This document shows, one piece after another, positions 11,322 to 21,943 of a DNA stretch of 62,000 nucleotides (position 1 is its first letter; each line of letters starts with the position of its first letter). The translations under genes and the position numbers were made by a program. The DNA comes from Cryptomeria japonica (lineage: Eukaryota; Streptophyta; Pinopsida; Cupressales; Cupressaceae). The DNA lies in the NCBI RefSeq assembly GCF_030272615.1, contig NC_081413.1:605680709-605742708 (forward strand). The letters run 5' to 3'. The notes beneath the pieces are model-generated. The model searched no databases. It saw only the letters and a program-made list of their open reading frames with translations, and was not told where the DNA came from.

Positions 11322-12602
11322 ATGTCTTCTAACTATTTAAGGAAGGACAGTCTGAAACTTGATAGAACTAACTATGGCATATGGAAGATCAAGATGGAGA
11401 CACATTTGAATTGCATTAGAAAGGACATATGGGATGTTACAAAGAATGGATATGTTGCTCCTACTCAAGGTCAACCTATTCCACCAACCTTGGCTAAAGT
11501 TGAGGAAAATGGTTGCAAAGCAAGAGAAGCACTTTTGAGCGCATTGTTAGATCAACAAATCATGGGATTATCAGACAGATCTATTGCTAAAGCTATTTGG
11601 GACAAATTGGAGACATTAAATGAAGGTGATTCCACAATCAAAATTGCAAAATTGTAATGCTTCCGGGTCAGGTATGAAAATCTAAAAATGGAAGAAGATG
11701 AAAGGATTTCTTCTTTTATGGAAAGAGTAAATGAAATTGTTTTGGGTATACAATGTTGTGGAGGAACCTTAAGTAAAGATGAAATTGTTTCTAAAGTTTT
11801 AAGAGCTTTGCCACCGGCATATAAAATGAAAGTTACTGCTATAAATGAATTGAGAATAATGCCTAATATATCAGTATCTAGAGACACTTTGGTTGGAAAA
11901 ATTTCAGCTTTTGAACTTGAGGAATTTGGTCCTATTGCTACAATTAAGATAGATTTAGCTTTCAAGGCAACATGATCTATAGCAGCATCATCATCATCAT
12001 CTAAAAAATCTGATTGGAAAGCATTTTATGCAAGAGAACTTGAAGAAATCAGAAAAGAGAATGAATAATTGGAAGAGCTTGAAGCATTATTTGCAAGGAA
12101 AATGCCTAAAGGTCCAGTTGGAAGTGAGTATGAAGGTAAAGCACCATTTAAATGTTTTAACTGCAATCAAATTGGTCATATGGCATCTAGGTGTCCTGAT
12201 AGACATGCATGATTGAAAGAAGAAGCTAAAAGAACATATAAGCCTAACCCTGAGTATCAAAGATGCAAATTTAAGAAGAATACAGACAAATCTTGTTACT
12301 ATGTTGATGACGGAGTTACTAATGATTCTAATGAAGAACTAACAGATAATGGATGGGATTTTGTTGCTATAACAGAAGATCAACTGGCACCTACTATTCA
12401 ACCGGTAGAGCAGGCCCTGGTAGCTAAAATTGAAGATAAGGATGAATGGATCATTGATTCAGGATGTTCACATCATATGACTGGTGATAAAAGTAAATTC
12501 TTAACCTTTCAGGAATACAATGGAGGTCTAGTAAGATTTGGAGATGATAAAGCTTGTTTGATCAAAGGAAAAGGCACTATATTTTTTGATGGTAAGCACA
12601 AT
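11322..12602 (+). pseudogene. Element B Gag and protease start, broken
   Basis: Gag starts at the ATG at 11322 (MSSNYLRKDSLKLDRTNYG) about 55 bases after the LTR and contains the NYGIWKIKMETHL motif. A stop at about 11655 and later stops (near 11973, 12066 and 12210) interrupt it. The CCHC zinc knuckle CFNCNQIGHMASRC lies at about 12153-12194. The protease motif WIIDSGCSHHMTGDKSKF is near 12448. The frame is then cut by the insertion starting at 12603. Element G supplies a less damaged comparison. Confidence 0.85.
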
Positions 12603-12804
12603 CAGTTCTAAGAGATTTCCACAATCCATCATATAATCAAGAGAGCATTTCTAGATTCGATTGTGTGAAAGATTTTAACCGAGATCTTGTCTTTCCTTTG
12701 TTTGTGTGTGTGGGAGTTTTCTTTTCATATATATATTTAACATTTTTGTTTGCTCATTTATATTTATAATTTTGTATACATATATATTTATAATTTATAT
12801 TTGG

Positions 12805-12835
<31 letters not shown>

Positions 12836-12836
12836 G
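12805..12836. repeat. (AC)n(AT)n microsatellite
   Basis: An ACAC run passes directly into ATAT inside the 501-bp insertion. Confidence 0.85.
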
Positions 12837-13024
12837 ACTGGTATTAATTTGGTTTTTATTTTTTCTCTTTCTCTATTCTCTCTCTTTTGTTTTTATTTTA
12901 TTTCCTCTTTTGTCCTTCTGTTGAGTTTTGACCATCTTGGTTTCTCATTCTTCGTGCACCCTTCTCCAATCCTTCCTATTTATTCCAAGTCTGCAACTTT
13001 TCATCTTATTTGACGCTCTTCATC

Positions 13025-13056
13025 CTGATGATGGATCACAGAGTGTGATCCGAAAC
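13025..13056 (+). ncRNA. Hammerhead-ribozyme-like core
   Basis: CTGATGA (13025-13031) is followed by one unpaired T, a perfect 7-bp stem (GGATCAC 13033-13039, GTGATCC 13045-13051, loop AGAGT) and GAAAC (13052-13056). This is the conserved hammerhead order: CUGANGA, stem II, GAAA. The extra base before stem II and the lack of an obvious stem III with a cleavage triplet mean activity is unproven. Confidence 0.45.
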
Positions 13057-13118
13057 GTTGATGCTAAAATCTTTCACACAATCGAATCCAGAAATGCTCT
13101 CTTGATGGTAAGAACAAT

Positions 13119-14195
13119 ACTGATAATGTTTACTATGTTGAAAGTTTGAAGCATAATCTTTTGAGTGTTGGTCAATTAGTTGAAAAAGGTTTTTAGTTAC
13201 AATTCAATAATGGTAAATGCACAATAATGAATAGAACTGGCTTAGAAATTGCAACCGATAATTAGACTGGAGGTAATATCTTTCATTTGAATAACTATGA
13301 GAAAGCATGCTTGATTGCACATATTGATGAAAGTTGGTTATGGCATAAGAGACTTTGTCATGTAAATTTTGATTGCATTGTGAAAATTAGTATAACCAAG
13401 GTAGTAGGGGATTTACCAAAGATTGTTAAACCTCACAATCTAGTATGTAAGGAATGTCAATTTGGAAAGCTAGTTAGAGCATCTTTTAAGAGTATACCAG
13501 AAAAATCTAATAATGTTCTTGACTTAATCCATACTGATTTATGTGGTCCAGCAAGAACTAGAAGCTTACAATGAGATAGATATTTTATGCTAATCATTGG
13601 TGACTATTCTAGAATGTGTTGGGTTACTATTCTCAGGGAGAAATCAGAAGCTTTTGGGAAATTCAAACTATTCAAGGTGATGGTAGAGAATGAAACCGGT
13701 AAGAAAATCAAATGTTTGAGATCGGATCAAGGAGGTGAATTCACATCTAAGGAATTTAATACATTCTGTGAAGTGAATGGAATTAGGAGACAGTTATCAG
13801 CACCTCAGACACCCAAATAGAATGGAGTTGTGGAAAGAAAGAACAAAACTATTTTGGATGCAGCTAGAAGCATGATATCAGAAGCAAATATACCTCATGT
13901 ATATGGGAGAGAAGTAGTGAATACAACAGTTTACACATTCAACAGAGTTCACATCAAAGGTGAAACCGGTAAGACCCCTCATGAACTATGGTTTGGTAAT
14001 ACTCTTACTCTTAAATATTTCAAGATTTTTGGAAGTAAATGCTACATTACAAGAGATGAGTATATTGGCAAATTTGATCCTAGAAGTGATGGAGGAATAT
14101 TTCTTGGTTATTCATCTAAGAGCAAGGCATATAGATGTTTTAATAAGAGATTGCAGAAAATTGTAGAGAGTGCAAATGTGAAGATTGATGAATAG
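13119..14195 (+). pseudogene. Element B integrase, broken
   Basis: After the insertion the protease-integrase linker resumes. The GAG-pre-integrase and zinc region is at 13287-13470 (WLWHKRLCHVNFD, then VCKECQFGK). The core has the first Asp in LIHTDLCGP near 13540, the second in LRSDQGGEF near 13725, and the Glu in NGVVERKNKT near 13830. In-frame stops occur near 13572 and at 13818 (a Gln codon changed to TAG just before the catalytic Glu). The C-terminal part runs to a stop near 14193. It would have inserted the cDNA; it is not functional as written. Confidence 0.85.
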
Positions 14196-14511
14196 TTTAG
14201 AGGAAATTCAAGGTACATGGACTCTGAACCGGCAATAGAGATAATATCAAATGAACCTACAATGAGTACACTGGTATAGAATGTTGATCCAGTCACACCG
14301 GAATCATCTAAGGATTCAGCAGTGACTAAAGAATAGCAGCAAGACACCCCAGTATGTAATATTGAACCACTCTGAATGTCAGATAATTGGGAACAAGCAT
14401 CAAGGTGTTATGACTAGAGGAAGACTGGCAAATGAAGAGGTATGTCTTATTTCTCAAATTGAACCAGCATCAAGGATTGAGGCAGGTGAAGATAAATATT
14501 GAATTAAACCT

Positions 14512-15404
14512 ATGGAAGATGAATTGGAACAAATTGAAAATAATAACACATATTGGACATTGGTTCCCCGGCCTAAAGACAAAAATGTAATTGGAACTAA
14601 ATGGGTATTCAGAAATAAACTCAATGAAGATGGTAAGGTAATCAGAAACAAAGCAAGATTAGTGTGTAAGGGATATTCACAGAAAGAAGGAGTTGACTAT
14701 GATGAAGCCTTTGCACTGGTAGCTAGAATTGAGGTAGTCAGATTATTCTTGGCTTTTGCAGCACACAAGAACTACAAAGTATATCAAATGGATGTTAAAT
14801 GTGCATTTATGAATGGTGATCTTGAAGAAGAAGTTTACATTGAACAACCTGATGGATTTTCATTGACAAATGACAAAAATATGGTTTGCAGGTTAAGGAA
14901 ATCTTTGTATGGATTAAAGCAAGCTTCTAGAGCTTGGTATGGTAGATTGGACAAATATCTTTTGAAGATTGGTTACACTAAAGGTAATGCTAACAACAAT
15001 CTATATTACAAAGTGACTAATGATGACATCTTGGTTATAGAAGTTTTTGTTGATGATATAATCTTTGGAGGAGAAGATGGATTATGTAAAGATTTTTCTA
15101 ATAAGATGCAGGAAGAATTTGAAATGTCTATGATTGGGGAGATAAAATTATTTTTAGGATTGCAGATTTCACAGACTGATAAAGGTATATTCTTATGTAC
15201 TTGAAGGAATTACTAAATAAGTTTGGCATAGAAAACTCTAAACCGGTAAGCACACCTATGACTACAACTGATAAACTATCATTGAAGGATAAATCAAAAC
15301 CTGTTAATCTGACTAGATACAAGTCTATGATAGAAGGTTTACTGTATTTGACAGAAACAAGACCTGATATTATATATGCAGTATGTATTGTTTCAATATT
15401 TTAG
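14512..15404 (+). pseudogene. Element B reverse transcriptase, broken
   Basis: The main open piece (14512-15204) starts in the conserved [11 protein letters not shown] and [13 protein letters not shown] region. It continues with [31 protein letters not shown] and [12 protein letters not shown] to the [10 protein letters not shown] catalytic box near 15047. A frameshift near 15200 moves the connection region to 15195-15404. The stretch 14196-14511 upstream is the integrase-RT linker, with several stops. Confidence 0.88.
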
Positions 15405-15434
15405 AGTAATCTTAAAGAAAATCATGAATCAGCA

Positions 15435-15956
15435 GTGAAAAGGATCTTTTGGTACCTACAAGGCACTACAAATCTTGGTTTATGGTATCCTAGAGATGAA
15501 AATTTTGATTTATGTGCATACACATATGCAAATTGGGCAGGAGATGTAGATGACAGAAAAAGTACCACCGGTGGAACATTTTTTCTTGGTGGCAGATTAA
15601 TTTCTTGGTTGAGAAAGAAATAGAGTTGCACATCTTTATCAACAACAGAATCAGAATATGTTGCAGCAGCAACCAATTGTACCCAGGCATTATGGATCAA
15701 GCAAATGTTGAAGGACATAAAGGTAAAATGGAAAGAACATATAACAATTTACTGTGATAATATAGCAGCAATTGATATATCTAAGAATCTGGTATTTCAC
15801 TCAAAAACTAAACATGTTTCTATCAAATTCAATTTTCTAAAAGAGAATGTTGAAGCAAAAGAAGTGAAGTTGGTTTATGTAAATACTAAAGAGCAGATTG
15901 CAGATATTTTTACTAAGCCTTTGCCAAAGGAAACTTTTGAATATCTCAGAGAGTAG
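15435..15956 (+). pseudogene. Element B RNase H, broken
   Basis: The first part (15435-15623) has ANWAGDVDDRKSTTGGTFFLGG and ends at a stop near 15621. The second (15705-15956) has the CDNIAAIDISKN motif, HSKTKHVSIKF, and QIADIFTKPLPKETF near the end, then a stop. Between them the SLSTTESEYVAAATN stretch is in frame after the stop. Only the premature stop and minor substitutions separate it from an intact domain. Confidence 0.85.
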
Positions 15957-16331
15957 CTTGGGGCTATGATGATTGTCATCAACTGGCATAATTAACAGAG
16001 AAATCTTTTTTCTGGCTTTGATGAGGAGAGCTACTTCTTAGGGGGAGTAGTTGGATAAATTGATAAGTTGGTATTTTGTATGAACTGTTTGAATTTGGTT
16101 TTGTATTGCTTTGGCATTTGATGTCAAAAGGGGAGAGATATCTATGGAAAAACATTATCTTTGGGGGAAGAGATTATCTTTGGGGGAGAGATGGTTACTC
16201 TCTGTATCTATATTTTGATTTCTGGTTATTGATCTCTTTGGGAGATTGGTTTTTGGTTTTTTTGGCATTTCTGTTTTGGCACTTTGATGGTTTTTCCATC
16301 TTGTGTTGCCATCAATGCCAAAGGAGGAGAT
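15957..16331 (+). other. Element B 3' leader and polypurine tracts
   Basis: This is non-coding. Purine tracts recur at about 16036 (TTAGGGGGAGTAG), 16122 (AAAAGGGGAGAG), 16160, 16177 and finally 16319-16331 (CAAAGGAGGAGAT), which abuts the LTR and is the likely plus-strand primer. Confidence 0.6.
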
Positions 16332-17336
16332 TGTTGGTAATATGGATATGTTGGTATGGTTTTGTCATTGATGTCAACACCTGTCAACACTTATCAGCAC
16401 TTGGGGAGTCTTGATTATGTTCACCGGCATGTTTAGTGACTTATACACAGTCACCGGTATCTGGTTCACCGACACTTGGAATGACTTGGAGATTACTTGG
16501 TTATGTCAAAGACATTGTTTGGACACTTTGTTTTGGTAATTTGTTCATTGGTCTATTCAGGTTTGCATATTTGATGTTACCAACAAATAGGTCCAGGTTA
16601 TACACCGGCAAGCATATCTATTCCAGATCAGTACAACACATCATGGAAATGATTTGTTATTATTGTAAATGCATTGAGCCGACATGATGCATCGCATATT
16701 GATTCATTTGTAATTGATTATATTGTGATATCTTTAGTAAGTCAACCTACTCATTTGGTCTTAGGTTATGATATAAATGTAAAATCTCATTTGTGAGATC
16801 AATATAAGAGTGTGGAAAAGGATTATAATAAGGTATGTGTGAATATAAGAAGAGCTATACATGTAGACATCATTCAAGATTGAAGGAAGGTTTGAAGAAG
16901 GAAAATCAGAACTAAACCAGTACTGAATCCAGCATATGAAGATGCTATTTTGAGCAGTACATTATCATTGGATTTAACCATCCAATTGTAGTCAGTGTGA
17001 CTCCCATTTTGTGATTGAGAAGTGAGCTTTAGGCAGTTGGCCTTTCTGCATGTGTAGACTCCATATTGTACACACATACTATCTGCAGTAGAATCATCTA
17101 ATTGTGGGTAAGGTTTCCCAACGTGGTTTTTCCCTTTATAGGGTTTCCACGTATAAATATATGTGTTATGTGTTGTGGATGTTATTGTCTTTATGTTTCA
17201 TGCATTAAACTTTATCGGTATTGCAATTAACTGTTGAAACTATCTATCGGCATAAAGTTTGGTTAAGTTAGTTTTGGTTTGAATTTATTGGACAACTGAT
17301 TCAACCCCCCCTCTCAGTTGTCTCCGGAACCTAACA
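16332..17336 (+). repeat. Element B 3' LTR
   Basis: The 1,005-bp LTR runs TGTTGGTAATATGG to CTAACA and is followed by the GTGTT duplication. A perfect 9-bp stem (GACAACTGA at 17291-17299, TCAGTTGTC near 17315-17323) encloses the C-rich loop. Confidence 0.9.
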
Positions 17337-17341
17337 GTGTT

Positions 17342-18363
17342 GTCTTCCATAACATATGATTATTAATTATTATGCAAGCTTTTTTGTATCTTTTGAAAGA
17401 AGTATAGAAATCATATTGTCCAAATTTAGCTTTGAATTACCACTACTAATGACAACACTTATATTTTAAGCCTATTACAATGTTTGTATTTGAATTTACC
17501 CCTCCACTTCAAGAACAATACAAACCTTATGGAAATTACCCTCTCTAAAACATAAAATAAGTCTTATCACAAGCATAACTTTTCTAGCAAGCTAAAAGCA
17601 CTAGCATCTTGCAACATATAATTTGCCTCACCATGAAGTTCCTAAAAAGTTGTAGGGAAATCAAGAATGAAAAAAGGGTAAGTAGTTGCGACACCATTAC
17701 CTTCAATAACAAACTCAAAATAAACTAGATAAATTAATAAATAAAATTTATTAATTGTCCCTATTTTAGACAAAGTTAAATATAATAAACTAATAAATAT
17801 AATTTATTAATTTATTATTCACATTTATGAGTTAGATAATAAAATAAAATGAATTTATTTAATTAATAGGCAAAAAGGGTCAAATAAATAAATATTAAAT
17901 TTATTTATTTAATTTTTAGAAGAAGAGTTAATAAGAAAGAGGATTTAATTAATTAAACCTAATAGGCAAAACATTAATTTGGTCAAATTAAGTCAAATTG
18001 GACGACAATGGGAAGAATTGAGAAAAATTGGAAGGAAAATGGGAAGAATTAGGAAAATTAGGGCAAAACGAGCAAATCGGGTCAAAGCGGGTCACAAGAC
18101 AAGAAAAGGGAACTAAATGATGCCATGGGACAAGAAATTAAGTCAAAATGATGTCGCCAAACTGGAATTAAGAGAAAATGATGCCATTAGGAAAGGTTTT
18201 GGGAGAAAATGAAGTTGTGCGATCAAAATGGAAGCAAATTCACATCATCGGGACAAGTTTTGGGATGAATTCATGTCATAGAATCAAATAGGGATGAAAT
18301 GACATCAATGTGATGTATTTTGGGATAAATTGATATCATGGAATCGAAATGGGGAGAAAATTA
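17342..18363. other. No gene seen; AT-rich repeat flanking B and D
   Basis: This is the continuation of the DNA into which B inserted and the left flank of D. It includes AT-rich palindromic stretches (17718-17960, with a 12-nt perfect hairpin at 17882-17910) and a degenerate short repeat from about 18110. No coding sequence was recognised. Confidence 0.5.
18110..18363. repeat. Degenerate short-period repeat rich in ATGATGYCAT-like motifs
   Basis: Phrases such as AAATGATGCCAT, AAAATGATGTCGCC, TTTTGGGATGAATTCATGTCAT and TTTTGGGATAAATTGATATCAT recur about every 40-60 bases. Element D's left edge truncates the array. Confidence 0.4.
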
Positions 18364-19959
18364 TGTTGAACACAATGTACCACTGAGAGGGGGTGAATAA
18401 GTGGTTCCTAAATTTGTTTCCTTTTTAAAACAACCTTAGAATACCGATTATTATCCTAAGCACTAAACAGTCAAACTGGTAAGAGAAATGAGGATACCAA
18501 AAGAGACAAACACACAAATGCATACCATAACACTAGATGTACGAGGAAAACCCATATGGGAAAAACCTCTGTGAGAAATGTTGCTGGAGACTACTACTCC
18601 AATCCAACCTCACAAGTGAAATAATGAATTACAAAGATTTAGGACACCAACCCAAGGATCACCAACCCTTGTACCAAGCTCCAACATGGTGATGCATATT
18701 CAAATACAATTTTGATAGAGATATAGCTTCTGATTGCAAATGAGTTCTGCAATGCTTGATCAAATAGATTTATGCCGGTTAATAGTCTTCTTTTCTTCTC
18801 TCTTAGACTCACAACACACTTAGTCACACTTGGATGCCTTCTTGACCAATTACACCTCACTTGTTAGCTCAATTGTCAGATCTGCAATAGTTTACCAATA
18901 CTCTATCTTTGTCAGTTAAACCCTCTCACTGGTTTGCCTACTAACTCACTCTACAACTTTCTTAGAATAATTTCTAAAGGGAGATGATCCTTCTCTGTGC
19001 TCAAGCTCTCTTCACTCTACTTCTTCACATCAAGAATCAAGAATTTCTATCTCGAGATCACATATTTATAATCTTCCGCCAAAAACTGCATTCAAACAAT
19101 ATTGTGTTAGGTTTTGCCTTCTCCAACTCGAACTAAATCCAATTTGATTTGATCTACTTTTCCAGGGATATGATCTTCATGATATTGATCAACACTAGCA
19201 AAGCTTCACATTCTAATGTGCGTTTTCTAAATCTGGAGGTCTGCACCATGCTTTTTTACTTTTCTCTATCATACGCCATTAATGGCTTTGTTGTTTCCTT
19301 CAACAAATAGGTACGAAGATCAAATCTTCTTGTAGAATCAGTTTAGTCGTTTGCCAGCTTGCCTTCCTCGAGCCGCAATCCTCTGGCATCCTCTGTGACT
19401 TGTAGGTTCTTCATAAAAGTTGACCTACTTTTTTACTTGTTGCATTGATGCACACTCCACCAACCTATGCAATAACAACACCTTGCATCCAGTTGTCATG
19501 TTTGTCGACATCCACCTTTTCTTGGATTTCTATGTTGGTTTGACCTTCATTGTTGACCAAGGTTGACTACTGGCTCAGTTCATCTTACCGGTATGACCAA
19601 CAAACATCCTATATACCGGCAACACATCATCTTGATAATTCATCTTGCCTTCTGGTATGTCTTCATGTCATCCTCTCTATTCTTCTCACTGGGTGTTGTT
19701 GTGATTATTTTAACATTCCGCCTCTTCATCACAAACAAACAACCAACCTTCATCTTGGTTTGTTCCTTATTGGTAAGCCTACTTTATGGGCTGATGACAC
19801 AATTCATGTGTACTGGTAGCCTTCCTTATGTCTGCTCACTCATATGTGCATTGCCATCATATGTCTTATTGTTCTTATACCGATCACCACTTCTTAGTTA
19901 CTGGTGACCTTGCTAAACTAGTTGACATCAATGACAAATTAATGCCAATAATGCCAACA
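18364..19959 (-). repeat. Element D 3' LTR
   Basis: The LTR is about 1,596 bp, starting TGTTGGCATTATTGGC at 19959 and ending GTTCAACA at 18364 (minus strand). It matches 53717-55221. Confidence 0.85.
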
Positions 19960-20168
19960 ATCTCCCCCTTTGGCATTGATTTCAATTGATTGCAAGACAC
20001 TTCATACTGGCAGATTTCCCCCCTTTTGACACAATGACAAAGGGTACTATACACTCCCCCTTAGGCTACTACCAATGATTACAACCGATACTGAGATGTG
20101 GTTCAAGAGTTATAGATGCTGCTATGAACTCCCCTTGAACTATATAAATCCTTCCTTTCTCAAGTCCA
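19960..20168 (-). other. Element D polypurine tract region
   Basis: On the minus strand, CCAAAGGGGGAGAT abuts the LTR start at 19960-19973. Further purine tracts lie near 20015-20024 (AAAAGGGGGG) and 20054-20064 (CTAAGGGGGAG). Confidence 0.65.
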
Positions 20169-20405
20169 TTAGGTAGGTGACATAACTCCCAACTTATGTC
20201 TTAGGTACTCAAAAGTGCTTACCGATAATGGTTTGGTGAAAATGTCTACTACTTGTTCTCCGGTAGGGACATAGTCCATCTTTACTTCCTGTCCTTCAAC
20301 CTTCTCTCTGAGAAAATGATACTTGATTGCTATATGCTTTTTCCTAGAATGCATCATCAGATTCTTTGATATGTTGATGGCACTCGAATTATTACACCGA
20401 ATGAG
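20169..20405 (-). pseudogene. Element D RNase H, C-terminal part
   Basis: The frame reads CNNSSAINISKN, HSRKKHIAIKYHFLREKVEG and QVVDIFTKPLSVSTFEYLRHKLG, the normal end of copia RNase H. Element E was inserted just upstream; the N-terminal part resumes at 48664. The first few codons of the open frame (above 20406) belong to E. Confidence 0.85.
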
Positions 20406-20410
20406 AATAG

Positions 20411-21292
20411 TGTTCGCATTACACACTCAGATGAGAATGATTGATGTTGTCACTGATGGAAACCAACTAGTAATAGGGTTCTACAGGATTCTATTGATTA
20501 TACCGGCAACATAATTTGCATACCAGCACCGGTAGCTACATAAAGTTCATTCACACTGGCATCCAGTTTACATCGGTAATGAATCATACTAGCACCCAGG
20601 CCGACATATGATAAAGTTTTGTTTATGTGAATTATATTGTAATGTAATTAATTATTTGTAGCTGACATGATGTATTGTAAAGACTCATATATGTATGAGA
20701 TCTTATTAGGCATTTTGTAGGAGATGAGTATGTAATTAGGTAATGAATATGAGAGCGAATATATGTATATGCATTTTGATATAATTATTTTATGAGCATG
20801 TAAAAGAAGAAGCAGAGAAAACCAAGGTTTATGGTAGAGGTATTTGACAGAGCTTAAACCTGTACTGAATCCAGCATTGCAGATGCTATTTTGAGCAGTA
20901 CATTGTCATTAGATTTAACCATCCAATTTTGTAGTCAGTGGGACTCCAGTTTTGTTGTTGAGCAGTGAGCTCTAGGCTGTTGGCCTTCCTACATGTGCAG
21001 GCCCCTATTGTATAAGTAATATTTATTCATATTGTCCAGTGAGTAAATATTGTGGGTCACAAATCCCACCATTTTTTTTCCCCTACTGGTTTTCCTTGCC
21101 AAAATATCTCGTGTTATGGTATGCATTGATGTTGTCTCTCTTATTTCTCTTTATTGCATTATTACTTGTTTGCCAGTATATTAATTTAGGTTATAAAGTT
21201 ACAAACAAGTTTAAATCTTTTGTTAACCAGTTAAACACTGACTTAGCCCCCTCCCCCTCTTAGTGTCTTTGAGACTGATCAAGTATCTAACA
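20411..21292 (+). repeat. Element E 5' LTR
   Basis: It starts TGTTCGCATTACACACTC and ends ATCTAACA directly before the primer site. It aligns with 47793-48658 throughout, with visibly more differences than between the two F LTRs. Confidence 0.88.
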
Positions 21293-21294
21293 AT

Positions 21295-21307
21295 TGGTAT
21301 CAAAGCC
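21295..21307 (+). other. Element E primer-binding site (initiator Met type)
   Basis: TGGTATCAAAGCC starts two bases after the LTR; one base differs from the standard TGGTATCAGAGCC. Confidence 0.8.
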
Positions 21308-21363
21308 TAGTCCTCTATTTACAGAAGCCTAACAGCTTGAGGAAGATTTTGAAACTGGTACCG

Positions 21364-21621
21364 ATGGAAATTTTAAGACAACAATTGCAAGGAGCTCTTG
21401 AATATTTTGATGTAGCAAAATTGAAGAATATCAAACTAGAAGATGAACTCACAACTGCTCAGGAATTTATCAAAGCACTTCAAGATAACCTGGTTATATC
21501 AAAGAATAAGAGAAAAGAATTACATGTGAAATTGAAAAACTAAGATGATGAAGAAAAAGAAACTCTCAGAGATATTACTGAGAAATTGAGACAAGAGAAT
21601 AATAACATGAAGAATGAGATG
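21364..21621 (+). pseudogene. Element E first ORF, coiled-coil N-terminal part
   Basis: The likely start is the ATG at 21364 (MEILRQQLQGALEYFD), about 70 bases after the primer site; an upstream in-frame start is possible. The product is a helical, charged coiled coil (KNIKLEDELTTAQEFIKALQ, later KETLRDITEKLRQENNN). A TAA at 21541-21543 interrupts it. Element F lies exactly in this frame; the frame is restored at 41344. The UBN2-type Gag domain that opens B, D and G is absent. Confidence 0.7.
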
Positions 21622-21943
21622 TGTTATCACTGTTTTTAAAATTGGGTTCTTCTTTCCCCATAATTGGCTATGGTACCTTGAAAATTTTCCGAATGAGGTG
21701 TAATCCTAAGTGCTTCAGCTTTGTTCTAAACCTTAGGGGTTTAAGGGCTTTAATTTTTTAGACTCTTTCCTTGTTAAGCCCTCTGGTTTCTATTCTGCCG
21801 TTACTTTATTTCACTTAAGTCATGGGTCGTGGGGTCGTAGGAAGTGTCCCCCCTTGTTATTTACCTAGGCGGTTATGTTGATTATTTGAAAAAATTTTGC
21901 CTTGTATTATTTCATTCTAAAGTGTCGGGCCCAGTAAACGCTG

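Larger units (their letters stand above)
12603..13103 (+). mobile_element. 501-bp insertion with inverted termini, possibly Penelope-like
   Basis: The insertion is flanked by 15-bp duplications of the host element (12588-12602 and 13104-13118, one mismatch), so it is post-integration. It carries 39-nt inverted repeats at 12639-12677 and 13065-13103 with one mismatch. The left one is offset by 36 bases from the duplication, so this is not a simple DNA transposon. Near the right end is a hammerhead-like core. Known Penelope-like elements, including the conifer Dryad group, combine hammerhead motifs, partial inverted ends and variable target duplications. No reverse transcriptase is present. Family assignment is inference. 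Confidence 0.55.
10254..17336 (+). mobile_element. Element B: complete Ty1/copia retrotransposon with GTGTT duplication
   Basis: The element spans 7,083 bp: 5' LTR 10254-11267, primer site, gag, protease, integrase, RT, RNase H, polypurine tract, 3' LTR 16332-17336. Perfect 5-bp duplications GTGTT lie at 10249-10253 and 17337-17341. Coding is inactivated by several stops and frameshifts and by a 501-bp insertion (12603-13103) in the protease-integrase region. It is the same family as element G (57000 onward), as shown by near-identical Gag, integrase and RT motifs. Confidence 0.92.

Noticed and set aside
12706-12924. 72-aa frame in the 501-bp insertion
   Set aside because: Low-complexity translation of the AC/AT microsatellite and a pyrimidine-rich tract.
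13025-13103. A complete, active hammerhead ribozyme
   Set aside because: Only the core and stem II are clear; stem III and the cleavage triplet could not be assigned, and an extra base precedes stem II.
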